This document shows positions 34,794 through 46,985 of a stretch of DNA of 64,000 bases, piece after piece (the first letter of the stretch is position 1; each line of letters starts with the position of its first letter). The position numbers and the translations under genes were made by a program. The notes beneath the pieces were generated by a model. The model did not search any database and was not told the DNA's origin. It saw only the letters and a program-made list of their open reading frames with translations. The stretch is from assembly GCA_026874595.1 (NCBI GenBank), contig CM049316.1, positions 65,639,176 to 65,703,175 of the forward strand. Direction: 5' to 3'. Source of the DNA: Sipunculus nudus (lineage: Eukaryota > Annelida > Sipuncula > Golfingiida > Sipunculidae).

Positions 34794-37225
34794 TTAAAGA
34801 AGTCCTGACCGCAGGCGTGACCAAAATTGGGACACACTGTTGGTCAAGTCTTCCTCTGGCCAAACAAGGTAAGTGTGACGTCTCATAATGTCTAAAAGCG
34901 TTTGCGGCACATCATTAGATCGAACGTCCTCGAGCAAAATGACAATAATTTTATCAATTCCCCTTTCCATCATATGTTCCCGATTCATATGCATTTCAAA
35001 TTTACACCAAGCACTTCGAACAAAATGTCGTGACAGCACAATGATCGTTTTGCGACTCGTGGATAGAGCGCGCAAAATGTATTCTTCGATAGGCCATCCA
35101 ACTTCAAAATCCCTGTAATGAACAAAAAGGCGAAATGGGGTCTCTCCGCCTTCCATGTTAGGGATAAGATGACTGATTACCCATTGAATATTCTTCTCGC
35201 TGTAGGCCACGAAGGCATCGTATTGAAAATTTCCTTTTTCTTCGAATAATTCAGCATACAGTTCACGCCGAATTTTCAGACGGAGGCAAAAATATTTCAT
35301 GCCCCATGTGCGACAATAATCACAATATATTATAAATAATAGTGTCAAACAAACGATGACGATGGCAAGTATACTTAATATTAAGTACAACCATTCCATG
35401 TTTAAACACTGACGTTCAAGTTTAGGCAGAATGTCTTTTTGCAGCAGGGAGAAGGGTATATTTTGCCCTTGAAGATTACATGATATATCCGAAAAGTTAG
35501 CCAGGTTACGTCGGTATCGGTACAGCCATCTGAGAAAATATAACGATCTACATGAGCATTCTATCGGGTTGCCCCTCAGGTCCAGTTCAAACCTCTCATC
35601 CGCTGTCCGATTTCTCTTAATTACATTACTCAGCACGGAGAGAACTTGTCTATTTAGGTAGGTTATTATGTTCATTGAAACGTTGAGAAGGCCCAGATTA
35701 CTCAAATAAGTGACACCCTGTGAACTGAGGTCGGTTATTCTGTTGTTTGAAAGGTCAAGAGTTACCAGATTTATCAAACCAGTGATACCGGGAGGAATAT
35801 CAAGTAAATTGTTATTTTTTTAATATCAGGACCCCTAAACGAGGATGGGTTGAAGTGTTGAAAATATTTCGTGATATAGTATAGATATTGTTGTTACTCA
35901 GATCTAAATATTCTATATTATGTAAATAAGGAAATGCTCCTCCGTCCATCGACAAGAGACCCCCAAGATTGTTGTAGGAAAAGTCTATATAAACAATAGC
36001 TGCTGCCAAGTTCTTACCAAAAGCATTCTTTGAGAGATAGCGGCAATCGTTTCTAGAAAAAATCGATATGCAGCCCATTTCCTGGATTGCACAGTTCAAT
36101 GCTTCCGAAAATATACAAAAATTGATTGCGGCCTATACCTATGAATACATTTCTGATAAATCCCTGGTTCCATAAGTACAAATTAAAACTTGGCGGAACC
36201 GATGTGACACCAAATGTATCATAGGCAACTAAACGAGTAAGACTTGTAGGCCAGTAAAACAATGATTGGGTGTAAAGGTTGGCGTTTTGTAATGATAGGT
36301 TGCTGGTGTTCTTATCATGAACCGAATCAATTGCAGATAGTTTAAGAAAAGTATTAGACTGTATGCTGCATATGTTGTATAGAGATACGTGGATTGTACC
36401 TGAAGAACTAAGCATTTTCATATCTTGATGGTAATTTCTTCCTTGCTTGGTGCCGCCAACAGGCAAGGTTTGATAGCTTATGTCGAGAATTTTTAAACGT
36501 TCCAATCCAAATAAAAATGTGTATGTAAACAAATGGTTCATATAAAGGTCGAGTTCCTCTAAATTTGGTGTATATGCACCAAAAGAGCCGCGGATGTAAC
36601 AAATAAAATTTTCACGGAGGAAAAGTTTCCTGAGTGAAGGAGCTTTGATTGATTCAAGGACAGAAATCGTGATGTCTTTTTTAGAACATTCGTTCATCGG
36701 TGTTATACCAGAAAGATTCAATATATTTAGTTTCCCTTTTGGAAGAGAACGCATAAAGTATATCAAAGTGCGATATCTATTCTCCCCTAAAAAAGTCCTG
36801 GACATGTCTAGTTCCACCAAATTTATGAGGGGTGCCATGGCATCAGACATGTTTACTTGCTCTTCATCCAACCCGAGGAAATTGTCACTGAGATCTAATA
36901 ACTGTAACCGCGACAGACCCTGGAATGCTTCTGTATCCAAAACTTTGATTTTCGATTTCCGCAGCTGTAACTTAATTAAATTGAGACATTTGGCAAAAGT
37001 ATTGTTCTTTACCCTGGATATATTGTTTCCAGACAGTATAAATTCTGTGACGTTATCTTGACATAATTTCGGTATCTCGGTCATCCCTAGGTTGCTGCAG
37101 TTAACCCTCATGAATGCGCCAGTACTTGTACAACGACATGGAGCGCACCTTTTGGACTGTACTTTGGAACTAAAAACTATATATGCCAAAAGAATGACAT
37201 ATATAAGTGATAAGGTAAAGCTCAT
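34794..37225 (-). CDS. Toll-like receptor, single coding exon, frame broken by two +1 indels
   Basis: Type I membrane receptor of innate immunity: LRRs outside, TIR inside for MyD88-type adaptors. The ATG is at 37225-37223; a hydrophobic signal peptide covers residues 1-24. A cysteine-rich N-cap (CAPCRC) and LRRs follow (e.g. LQLLDLSDNFLGL, LEELDLYMNHLF). After residue ~369, near 36117-36121, the frame shifts by one base into a second block carrying IEYLDLSNNNIY. It shifts again at the seven-base run 35815-35821 into the last block. That block holds LVTLDLSNNRI, an LRR C-cap (NPIECSC...), a membrane span (last-block residues 129-151) and a TIR domain (184-325) with box 1 YDAFVAYS, box 2 RDFEVGWPIEE and box 3 FW. 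Stop is TAA at 34796-34794. Removing one base at each site would give about 809 residues, normal for a single-cysteine-cluster TLR. The breaks could be assembly errors in homopolymers or a null allele. Box 2 has Val where Pro is usual. Confidence 0.88.
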
Positions 37226-37330
37226 TTTTGGTCTCTCTTCAAGTTGTTAGGAGATAAATCCTGAGATGCAGGGTATACCTTTCCGTGACTCAAACGTCCT
37301 CCATCCCTAGATCAGCTGAAACAGTTTGCC
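37226..37330 (-). other. Predicted 5' UTR part of the TLR coding exon
   Basis: On the - strand 'tatactttatttgcag' ends at 37331, a good 3' splice site, 105 bases before the TLR ATG. The intervening bases contain no in-frame upstream Met extending the protein. Many TLR genes have an intron in the 5' UTR and an otherwise intronless coding region. Confidence 0.4.
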
Positions 37331-37973
37331 CTGCAAATAAAGTATATTCGTTATCTCCATCTTGAAGGCAATGTGTTTTGACTCATGAAAATATATTTTG
37401 AGAGACAATGTAGCTCATGTAATTACTATGCTCCTTTTACTAAGAAATGAAACGATGCAGTCATGCGGAATGACGGGAAGATCACCTTGATGAACCTCCT
37501 TAATTTAATGTTGAATTATATTAGTTATCAAATCTGCACCAGTAAGCCGCGATGTCTCGGCCTCATATGTTCCATATATGTCGTAATCATTGATGTCAAT
37601 ATCAGGGTGCAATATTTCCTGTTTTCTATCATTTCAATATATGTCATGTGATATATAAATGACATCAATGCGGCAACGGCCTAAGAATCATTTCCTTATT
37701 TATATGAAAATGGTAAGAAAAGACTATTGTTGTTCAGTAATATGGGAGTATTGTAAGTAAAATAAACAGGGATCGTTAGGAAGATGTCAGTGGTTATGAT
37801 TTTGTAGTAAATAGACCGTCTTAAAAGTGAGTTATGATCAGCAAACTTTCATGGCTATGAAGAGCATAGAGGTTGTATAAGCAAAGCGAGCAAAAAAAAA
37901 AAAAACCAATTCCTCTGGATATTAATTATATCGAAAGCAAAAGCAAATGGACAGCTGTAACAGGCATGTAACT

Positions 37974-37976
<3 letters not shown>

Positions 37977-38014
<38 letters not shown>
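37977..38014. repeat. (TA)n microsatellite
   Basis: About 18 TA units, lying in the inferred TLR 5' UTR intron. Confidence 0.96.
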
Positions 38015-38018
<4 letters not shown>

Positions 38019-38467
38019 CAAAAATACCATTTACATTACACAGTCCAGTAAAAAGAACGTGACGTTCGTTGTAATTGATTATCATTACAAGTTTCTTTTT
38101 ACAATCATTATTACTGTTACAGTTAAATAAAACGAGCCACCTTGGGTTAAAAGCCTTCAATATATCAACTGGCTGGTGACAAGAGCATTATATCTCACTA
38201 CTCTGATAATGGACAAATGAAAATCACATTAATATGTGCTAAAATAACACTGACTAAAATTACAGATATTATACTACACACTGAGTGTACCTCACAACAC
38301 TATTTGAAGTTTATCCGAGCAGAACGTAACGAAAGCAAATATTCTAAAAATCATTAAAATGCAGAAGTTTTGAAATACACGTCCTTTCCTTTCATTCATA
38401 CACCTGCTTATTATGGTTATCATAAACATATAATTTAAATATATTGTAGACATGTATTGGTCCTTAC

Positions 38468-38720
38468 CTAAAGCGTTCAGAGTGAACATCTGATACGGAT
38501 TGTGGAGATGTCTTAAACAGAAACTTCTGGCCGAAGTTCATTATCTGATAAAAAGTGATCGGCTACCAAGGCCTTCCACAGAGGTTTATTGTTATCGTTA
38601 TCTTTCGAAAAACCATGCTTCCTTCTACAAATGATAACCATATAACCGTTGACGTCAGTAATGTCTGATTGTAGGACCGTAGTCACGTTTCCCTGAAACC
38701 CATAAACGTTGTCCATTGGT
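38468..38720 (-). other. Possible upstream TLR 5' UTR exon
   Basis: On the - strand 'gctttag|gtaagga' provides a good donor with the exon ending at 38468. It could pair with the acceptor at 37331 to form a 1.1 kb 5' UTR intron. A 67-codon ORF (38513-38716) lies in it but stops before the donor and has no recognisable domain. The upstream boundary is a guess. Confidence 0.25.
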
Positions 38721-41700
38721 GATTATAATACTAATATGTGGAAATAAGTGTTTTTTTTCTCATTGAGATGACGTGACAAAAACACATTACCACGTAGACA
38801 CAGCAGTCAAGTGGCATGTAATATGTCATTCGTGTGAAATGGTCCAAAAATGAAAGTATTTTCCTTTCTTTATCTGGTTTAGTCACTAACTTTTGATCGA
38901 AGTATGGTTTCATGATAGTTTTGAATGAGTGGGTAAATAATTATTCGGTATTCATACTAAAAATATGTGGGCTGAACTAGATTTCCCTACACGGCAGCAG
39001 TCAGTTTTAAGTGAACTCCAAGCACTGTGGCTATTTATCAAGCTACAACTATAATTATTCCTGAGACGTGAAAATTTTCATTTAAATAGAGGAAGAGGTA
39101 GGGTTTGAGAAAGGTATCCATAGTGCATCAGTGTACAATGAGTAAGATAATTAAGCTAGGGCTATAAAAACTAGTTTGAGGAGGAGCCAGGGAAAGATCG
39201 GTATTTCATTATAGAAAACGGCGTCATGAAGGCTTCAGTCGCTGCTTAATCACCCATCTAAAAAATCAAAAGCGAGATTCATCGTAGGTATTTTCAAATT
39301 GTGTGATAAATTAAAGAAAATATTTTAAGAGATTAAAATTTGATAACATATTGTAGACGGACGTAACTTTATAATGATATTGGGTGGCGAGACGATTACT
39401 TTAAATCTTAAAAAAAAACACCCACATTCACATGTCTCTGGTGTTTAGACAAATCTCTTTTGTAAGATAGCTCCCCATTTTTAATTGCAATATGCCAATT
39501 GTATTTGAATATTGTTGGTCTAGAGTTGCGATCCATTTTGGGTCAGCAATCGTGTCAGAGTATGAGCAAAGCATTCTTATTGCGGGTATCTGACCTTCAG
39601 ATAAAAGTAACATGTTAATTTTATATCTTAACATTGCCTGTTCAGTGGCCATTTGAGAATGACACTTGACTAAAGGTTGTGAAAGTTGGCCAATTATGTC
39701 TAAAATTATTTCCAGGTGTTTCCTTTATTTAATGTGGATGTGTTGTCTAAGGAATTTGTGTAACATTTTAATACAACATTGCTGTATAGAAAAGCGAACC
39801 GTCGGTCTGTAATGCTGGCCAAAAAAAGCCACTATTTGACGCAATTTTAAATTAAGCATGCGAACGTAAAATAAATTGAAGAAACAGGACACAACACAAT
39901 GGAGTGTTATGCACCAACACATGGAGTAAAACATGAAAAAAAGTTGCATTGTTTTCGCATATTGTCTACATAACTGCTATGCACAGTGAACGACAGTGTA
40001 TTACCAAAAAAAAAAACACGGAGCCTGCACAATAACCATATTCATAATGGCAGAAAAGACCATTTTATGTAAATCTTATAAATATGTTACCTTTGTTATC
40101 TATTTGGGACATTTAAATGATTTGTCTGTTATATTTTATGCATGAGCACATTAAGTTATGTTGATGCAGGAAGTCATGCAGGAACATATCGCGTTTTTTT
40201 TTTAAGACGAGCATCAGTCAAATACTGCGGATTGTCTTTTAGTAACGATAATTACCGTTTTGTCCATTTTTAAGTGCAATAGTATCTCTTCCTAAAATGG
40301 AATAATCAAATGAACATGAACATTCTTTACATTATATATTCGTATATGTAACAATCTAGTCCTGTTACTATAATCATGCTTTGACCCGCAAAAACCCGCA
40401 CTTATATATCATGTAGCGTCCCACAATTTTTTTGCCAGCAAATCATTAAATGGTAAGCGTGCGTGGTCACCCAGCGCAAAGGTGTAATGTTCAGTTTTAC
40501 ATCATTATTATTATTAGTCATTTAGATCTCTATGGCATTCATATAGATCTATATGAATGCCACTATCATCCACGATGAGAGTTATTTGAGGAAGTTAACT
40601 CGTCATCGAATGATAGAATGATGCCCTAAAGCCCCTTTTAGACTGGAGATATTTAAACCTTCTACTTATGGTAGATGAAATTTACATTATCCCTTATAAT
40701 TGAAAAGGTAATACAATCCTAAATGTCAGGTTTGTAAGAATGATACTGATACTAACGGTAGTTCCATCCCTACTTAGACGCATCTGCACATCTGAAGCCA
40801 CTTCTGAGGTGCTGTCTGAAGGTCTGATTTTTCATAAAACATTAATTCCTGTGTTTCCGATTAGACTTCCTTACATTTATTGCTTAATTAAAGCACTTAC
40901 TGAAGATGCATTTTCAGGCAACGCATATGTACCTTACTGCAGCAAGTTTTATTTTATTAACAGATGTTATTTGTGTAAAATACAGTAAAATTGCTCCTTA
41001 CAAGCATTTGCTATTAGGACCTGCGGATCACGTTTGCTGGTCCTTCAGGTGGTCGCGAACGCGATATTTCATTGTATATACATAATGCAATTCCGTCGTT
41101 CTGATTTCGGCTTGTCAGATAATACTTCATATAATATTTTGTTATGTACTAATTTTTATATATTTGTGAGAAAATGAAATTGGTTAATCAATATTTGCAA
41201 GTGATAGCAATATTTGTTTTATGGTTAATAATTTTTCAATTTGTCTGGAAAGAGAACAGTTTGCAAAGCGCGTGGAATGGTTGTAGTTCATCTATTCTTC
41301 GGAAATCGTCTCCAATGAAATTATTCTATTTATCTCACCGCCACTCAATTAGTAGATCACACCTCTTTTGTGACAATGTTTTTTATTCTCGAAGTGTTTG
41401 GTTTGTTGTTCCACAATTGTAAACAGATACAGAGAAGTTAATCATTTGGACTGTCGGAAAATAGTTTTTAGAAGTTGTAAGCAAGAAGTTTCCAAGAAGA
41501 AGTTCCTTTTCTGTTATATAGGTGAAAAGATAGCGGTAAGTACCATACTATAAAACATGTAATATCAGTGGGTTTATCAATGGACTGTAAATAAAACTGA
41601 TGAAATATAGGTTATTGAGTCATGGCGATCAGTGGATGGGTTCTAATTTTGACACCGGGACCTTAAATGGACTGTAACTTTGCATCCGAGATGAAAGGAG

Positions 41701-42220
41701 AACTAAAACGTCTAAAAATAACTTAAATATCAAATGACATAAATAGCAAAGACTTGTTTATCTTCTCAGTTTTAAATCTATATCGATTTTTAAAGTAGGT
41801 CCGTTAAATGTATACAATAAAATATTTTCTAAATCGCATCTCCTATCAAAGTCTATAACTTTTAGGCGTTATCTATCGATATTTCCCCAACCAAAATTCA
41901 GCAGTTTTGCAGTATATTTGAAGCAGTTTTTCAGTAGATAGCCGGAGCAGTGTATTCAGCAGGTCTGCAGCAGGTATTCAGCACATTTACAGCATATGCT
42001 CTTTATGTGCTCCAAGACCTATGGATTATATGCAGCAAGTCTGCTCAACTCTTACCATGTATAATGCTGTATTGCGCAGCAGATTTTGAACAGCGATGGA
42101 ATCCATGGTAATATATGGTTCTAATTCGAACTTCTCACTATCAAAATAAGATCTGATACCGCTAAACAGGTTGGATAACCAGTTTAAACATATTATCGAG
42201 GACCTGGCTTACACACATAC
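38721..42220. other. No gene recognised; contains a 30-bp perfect palindrome
   Basis: AT-rich sequence with scattered short ORFs (e.g. 39428-39652 -, 40740-40988 +, 41174-41422 +) lacking domains. The only distinct structure is the palindrome at 40533-40562. Confidence 0.4.
40533..40562. repeat. Perfect 30-bp palindrome centred on AGATCT
   Basis: The sequence from TGGCATTCATATAGA to its exact reverse complement has no spacer. The chance of a perfect 30-bp palindrome in random DNA of this size is very small. It may be the relic of a tiny hairpin insertion. Confidence 0.9.
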
Positions 42221-42490
42221 ACTTTTCTAACCATTTCACAAAGCTCTCAATAGATGGCGCTGTCACACACACAAAAACAAATTTCAAGCAAAACGTTCTT
42301 TCTAGGAACTTGAAAGAAACTTCCCCAGCATAGTTTTCCCCAGCCTTTTTAATGCACTTTTCTAACCATTTCACAAAGCTCTCAATAGATGGCGCTGTCA
42401 CACACACAAAAACAAATTTCAAGCAAAACGTTATTTCTAAGAACTTGAAAGAAACTTCCCCAGCATAGATTTCCCCAGCCTTTTTAATGC
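42221..42490. repeat. 135 bp tandem duplication
   Basis: Two head-to-tail copies (42221-42355 and 42356-42490) differ by only a few bases (for example 'cgttctttctagg' versus 'cgttatttctaag'). The unit contains 'tagatggcgctgtcac'. Because 135 is divisible by three, the - strand ORF 42162-42422 shows an internally repeated peptide, but there is no sign of a real gene. Confidence 0.9.
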
Positions 42491-42649
42491 TTTAATAATG
42501 CCTTAACAGCTTTTCGTATGCGAGGACCGGCAAGTCCTCACAGGAAAAAAAACCTCGCGCGTTTGGTGAGCCGTCAATATCGTGCCCTTTAAAGTTCGGT
42601 TATACAAACACACACTCACAACACACACACAACGCACTCTCTCAAACAT

Positions 42650-42824
42650 TATGTCTGGACAGCTGAGTGGTAAAACGCTCGGCCCTCTCCGCTGGCGACC
42701 CGGGTTCGATTCCCTGTGTGGCTATGAGAGTCGGTTGCCAGTCGGTGGCCAGTCCCAAATCGGTGGTTTTCTCCGGGTCCTCCGGTTTCCTTTACCAACT
42801 ACCAATGCCCATCATCCGAGCCTG

Positions 42825-42828
<4 letters not shown>
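42650..42828 (+). mobile_element. tRNA-derived SINE with conserved core
   Basis: The head carries an A-box-like 'gctgagtggtaaaacgctcg' and a B box 'gggttcgattcc' at 42710-42721, typical of a tRNA-derived RNA polymerase III promoter. The body includes 'gtggttttctccgggtcc' and 'ctccggtttcc', a core shared by a widespread class of metazoan and mollusc SINEs. A (TA)n tail follows at 42829. A related core occurs at 61821-61853. Confidence 0.8.
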
Positions 42829-42859
<31 letters not shown>

Positions 42860-42907
42860 AAAAATATATATATATATATACAAATATATATATATATACA
42901 AAAAAAA
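42829..42907. repeat. (TA)n-rich SINE tail
   Basis: Three TA runs separated by 'caaa'-type interruptions, directly abutting the SINE 3' end. Confidence 0.9.
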
Positions 42908-43784
42908 CAACAAAGGCGAATGTGGTTCTTTATCATTACAAATTAAGTCATAGGTTGTTTCAAAAGTATTATTTTTTGTGGTTCAAGGTCTTAATGGAAC
43001 TGACAAGTTACTCAGTGCCAAACCAGATGGCGCTGAACACTAATGGTCAGATTTGCCCGACAACCAGAGAGATCGAAACCTTACGCGGTGGTTGTATACT
43101 GTGGTCGTTCTACATCTCATTGTCGGGCATTATTGATATGACTAAAAGCATATTAAAAGCATGAGACTGAAAATTATAATTCCCCAGAAATATTAATGAA
43201 ATGAAACACAGAAGGGGATTAAATCAACATCAGTTGACACTGTGACCAAAATCACCTTAACACTGAAACTTACAAAGCACTTGTTTATTTCTGGTGCCTC
43301 GATACACCTGTATACACTTACAAATAAGGTCAAGGTCTTCTGGTGACCAAATCCTAATGTGCTGGACTTCAATAATATTTGATAAAATATCAGGGATAAT
43401 GCTATATAATCTAATTGAGGTGCTGAATTACAAAATAGTTTTGTCCATTCTTTAGTTTTTTTTACGTCAAGTTTAAGCAACAGAATATTTGAAAGTTGGT
43501 ACGGAATAAGTTTTTGATTATTTCATAATTCCTAGATCCTTCACAAAACGAGTTAGTTTTACTTATTTTATATTTTTTTTTATAATTCCAACGCTTTATC
43601 AGTGTTTGAATAATACGTTTAAATGTTAGTATCTAAGCGGTTGTATATTAATAAACACAATTGCAAAAGAAAAAACACTATATGTATTTAACCATGCATG
43701 TGTTCGTCATATACGTAAACTGAATATGCAAAATACTTAAAATCAAGGTGTGTTATTCTAAAGTTAGTTTGGCAGTTACACCCT
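42908..43784. other. No gene recognised
   Basis: Two short ORFs (42922-43164 +, 43193-43480 -) have no recognisable domain. Nothing else was seen. Confidence 0.4.
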
Positions 43785-44042
43785 CAGAGGGCCATGCCCC
43801 CCCCCCCCCCCAGTATCCATTACTCCCCGTCCTCCCGAAATTTTTATTAAGTTTAATAATGACAACATTCTGTAAAACACAATCATACAAAACCTGTCAC
43901 TGGTATCACAGAGATTTTGGATTATTTTTAATATAAAGCATTGCACATGCAATAATTAACGTATTGTTTATTGATAATTCTACATTTCATTAGGTTTGGT
44001 TTAATCCAGCAAATATGATATTTTTAACTGATATTTCTAATT

Positions 44043-44102
<60 letters not shown>

Positions 44103-44176
44103 TATATAATATGCTTCAGTTGTCTTTGCCAAATATTTCGGCCTCGTCCCCTCCCTCAATCCTGGCTACGCCCCTG
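43785..44176. mobile_element. ~390 bp hAT-like MITE, copy A, carrying a (TA)n tract
   Basis: The left end is CAGAGGGCCATGCCCC. The right end, read inward, is CAGGGGCGTAGCCAGGATTG, a terminus I know as common among hAT-type elements. Internal words 'tactccccgtcctccc', 'tttattgata', 'ttcattaggttt' and 'gcaaatatgatatttttt/aa' recur in the same order at 48214-48579. The (TA)n tract at 44045-44109 occupies the same internal position in both copies. No clear target duplication was found. Confidence 0.65.
44045..44109. repeat. (TA)n microsatellite inside MITE copy A
   Basis: TA run grading into TAAA units, internal to the MITE. Confidence 0.95.
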
Positions 44177-45205
44177 CTTTCTCAATTAAATATAAATAGT
44201 ATATTTTTTTAAATTATAAGGTTTTAGAAATCACTTCCTGACCTCATCCAAATGTTGAAGAGAGTGTCACTTGTTACCAAAACAATTTTCAAGACAGGTG
44301 TTAAATGTATAGTGCAAAACCATACGCTTAATAAAAAGGGTATCGATTTATTGCGACTTGTTGTATCATTATATATCTAACCTGTCCTGCGATCTCGTAA
44401 AACACCATGCTACAGAGAATATTAGCCTGGCCAAGAGTGTACTTTGACCTCAAAACGTAAAGGTCATGCGAAGTGAAATTGACATCTCTGTGTCAGCTTT
44501 CACGACTTGACTGATTAAAACCAGCTGTGACACTGAAACGTACAAGGTCTTGTCAGATTTCACCTTTCTGCACCTGTTTGTACTCAGTAAAAGGCGACCA
44601 TAGCTTGGGCCTATCCACAGAATGTTTATTTATTTTAATAGAGGATATTAGATTCAATTGGAAATTGACCTAAATGTTTATCTTTTTATAGCCATATAAC
44701 TCTGAATGAAATGAAACCAAACTATCCACATTGAACGAACCATTTAACTTACGTGCGTATTCTTAATTTTTACAAAAGCTTATCGGTTTAGCCCCTGCAG
44801 TACAACCCGTTGTTCCTGAAAGCAAGTCTTTACAATCCCTATATCTAAAATCATTTCTATATTATATTTTAACATTTTAATTGAAAAAAATTAACAGAAA
44901 GCCATTTTAATCACCCAGTAATAGCAAGTCACTTGTTCTCGGGCTTATATTAATCTACATGACAATGTCTCAAGAGCGTTCTTTTTGACAATTTCTCGAT
45001 CATGTCATTATCTACGTTAAAACAGAAATATAAATTTTGCTTCCATAAATGAATTTTAAATTTCATCTGGAAAGACACACGATAAAAAAAAAAAAATACA
45101 CTTGAGAAGAATTCAAATTTTATTTTTAATCTAGAAAGAAATTAAAAAAAAAAACACTTGAGAAAAAAAATATGTATACCAACAGCACGAAGACAGTACA
45201 CGGTT
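44177..45205. other. No gene recognised
   Basis: AT-rich sequence with poly-A patches near 45086-45096 and 45145-45153. No ORF of note. Confidence 0.4.
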
Positions 45206-45250
45206 CAGGGGCGGATCCAGGATTTTTCAACAGGGGGGGGGGGGGGCTAG
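45206..45250 (+). mobile_element. hAT-like terminus CAGGGGCGGATCCAGG with poly-G
   Basis: The terminus is followed by 'atttttcaacag' and a run of about 14 G. A matching inward-facing end lies at 46931-46985, and a third similar end (CAGGGGCGGATTCAAG) at 47840. Flanks of the first two do not form a target duplication, so they may be separate truncated elements. Confidence 0.45.
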
Positions 45251-45290
45251 AATCAGAAACTGGTTTTAATTTGATACAGATAAAGTACAA

Positions 45291-45296
<6 letters not shown>

Positions 45297-45353
<57 letters not shown>
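45297..45353. repeat. (TA)n microsatellite
   Basis: About 27 AT units. Confidence 0.96.
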
Positions 45354-45354
<1 letters not shown>

Positions 45355-46930
45355 TATTAAGAAGTGTAAAAACATGGGCAATGTTTGGAAGAAACGTAAA
45401 TGTAGACTCAAAAGTAAAAATTTTCATATTATGATTATTGGTAATTTTATTTGAAAATATATTTCGGAAGTACTTGCAAACTCGCTCATCCGTTGTATAC
45501 TCCTGTACAATGCTTGACAGGCAGGAAATACTAAATAAATTACAAAAAGCATAACAGCTTAATAATTTGGCGCAATTTATAATAAAGAAGCAACATTTCT
45601 TGATTAAGATAACCTCCAGTATGTGTTATAAATGCAGGCTTGATGGAATATATTAATCTGTGAAAACACGCATGCATGTATATAACTTTTACAGCTGCTC
45701 TTTATTTGGGTAAAATTACACAAATACCAGTGCATACACATGAACAAAAAAATCTCATCGTGATCCTTATGTGTGAAAAGACTTTTTTTTTTTTGCAAAT
45801 TTGCATATAACTTCAAAGTATTCGCATATTTTGAGAATTTGGTTGGGGGGCGGGGGGGAGGGAAGCAGCTATATACCCAACCCCATAGCCTATATATGCG
45901 CTATCAATTATCATTTGTGATCATATCAAAGCAGTGGAAAATTAGAACCGAGCACATGCACGCAAGGACGCATCTATAAGCATTCCTCTATTATATCAAA
46001 ACCAAGTTTACCGATTCATAAAATAAATGCATTCAAAAGTAATTAGCAACATTGAATTATGTAAATATTAATGTGAGGCAAACCGATACCCCATTATAAT
46101 TAGTTAAATACTCGAACTACAGCTGATTCAAAGTTGATTTTACTCATTCGAGATTATTTTGAATAACCAGTAGCTTTAATTACTCTTCCCTGTGTGCGGC
46201 TGCTATATAAAAGAGCTTATCAGCTTACGGTAAATTTGATCTCTGGCATGTACGTCTTGATGTATTATAAAGCATTTGCTATCTAGTATATATTTATGCA
46301 CCATTGATAACGGCATTGCTGATCGATAAGAAATATTCATAAATTAATGCTGTGGGTATAATATTTAATTTTCCTGTCACATTTTGAAAAGTTGTTCTTT
46401 TCACCATATACGTCTAACAAAGTGTTCGACTACGAAAATTCAAACGGATATATACAGCCCAATCTTAGTCATTAATCATTTAAATGTTATTAATGACGAG
46501 CCAGCACGTTTTCAGATTTTAATTCTGCAATCACAAAAAAGACCATGCATATACATACACTGTTTACTGTGTTGTTTACTATGTATGTATTTCCCAAAAC
46601 AAGCCAATTGAAAAAATGTCGTTCAAGATTTCGAAGCCTTAAGAAGCTGCAACATTCTACGTGAACTGCGTAGAATTAATTTGGATAGAAATGTTAATGT
46701 CTGCATCCATTGTGGGTATTCCAATTTATTCTATTAAAATATAAATAGATATGGGCATTGCACAGACACACGCTTTTAGTTCCTTTTTTCCCCCAGTTTT
46801 TTGTTGTTGTTGAATTGGTCTTTTGTTTAATGCTATATGGTAATTATAAATAAAATAATGCAAATGACATAAGGACATAACGCATAGATAAACATATTTC
46901 TCTGATAAAGAGGCCTATAACACTGGTTTA
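45354..46930. other. No gene recognised
   Basis: ORFs at 45604-45816 (-), 45773-45979 (+) and 46384-46611 (+) show no domains. The stretch lies between two inward-facing hAT-like ends. Confidence 0.4.
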
Positions 46931-46985
46931 CGAGGGGGGGGGGGGGGCTTCAGCCCCCAAAGCTCCCCCTCTGGATCCGCCACTG
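46931..46985 (-). mobile_element. hAT-like terminus, inward-facing, with poly-G
   Basis: The + strand ends '...ctctggatccgccactg'. On the - strand this is CAGTGGCGGATCCAGAG, facing the similar end at 45206. The poly-G is on the + strand at 46933-46947, next to 'cttcagccccc'. Confidence 0.45.

Noticed and set aside
38513-38716. 67-codon - strand ORF as a gene upstream of the TLR
   Set aside because: It stops before the only good donor and shows no family resemblance; more likely untranslated sequence.
42162-42422. ORF with an internally repeated peptide
   Set aside because: The repeat is explained by a 135 bp tandem DNA duplication; nothing supports a gene.
45206-46985. A single intact 1.8 kb hAT element
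   Set aside because: The outer 8-base flanks (acacggtt and cagttgag) do not match, so the two ends are not shown to belong together.
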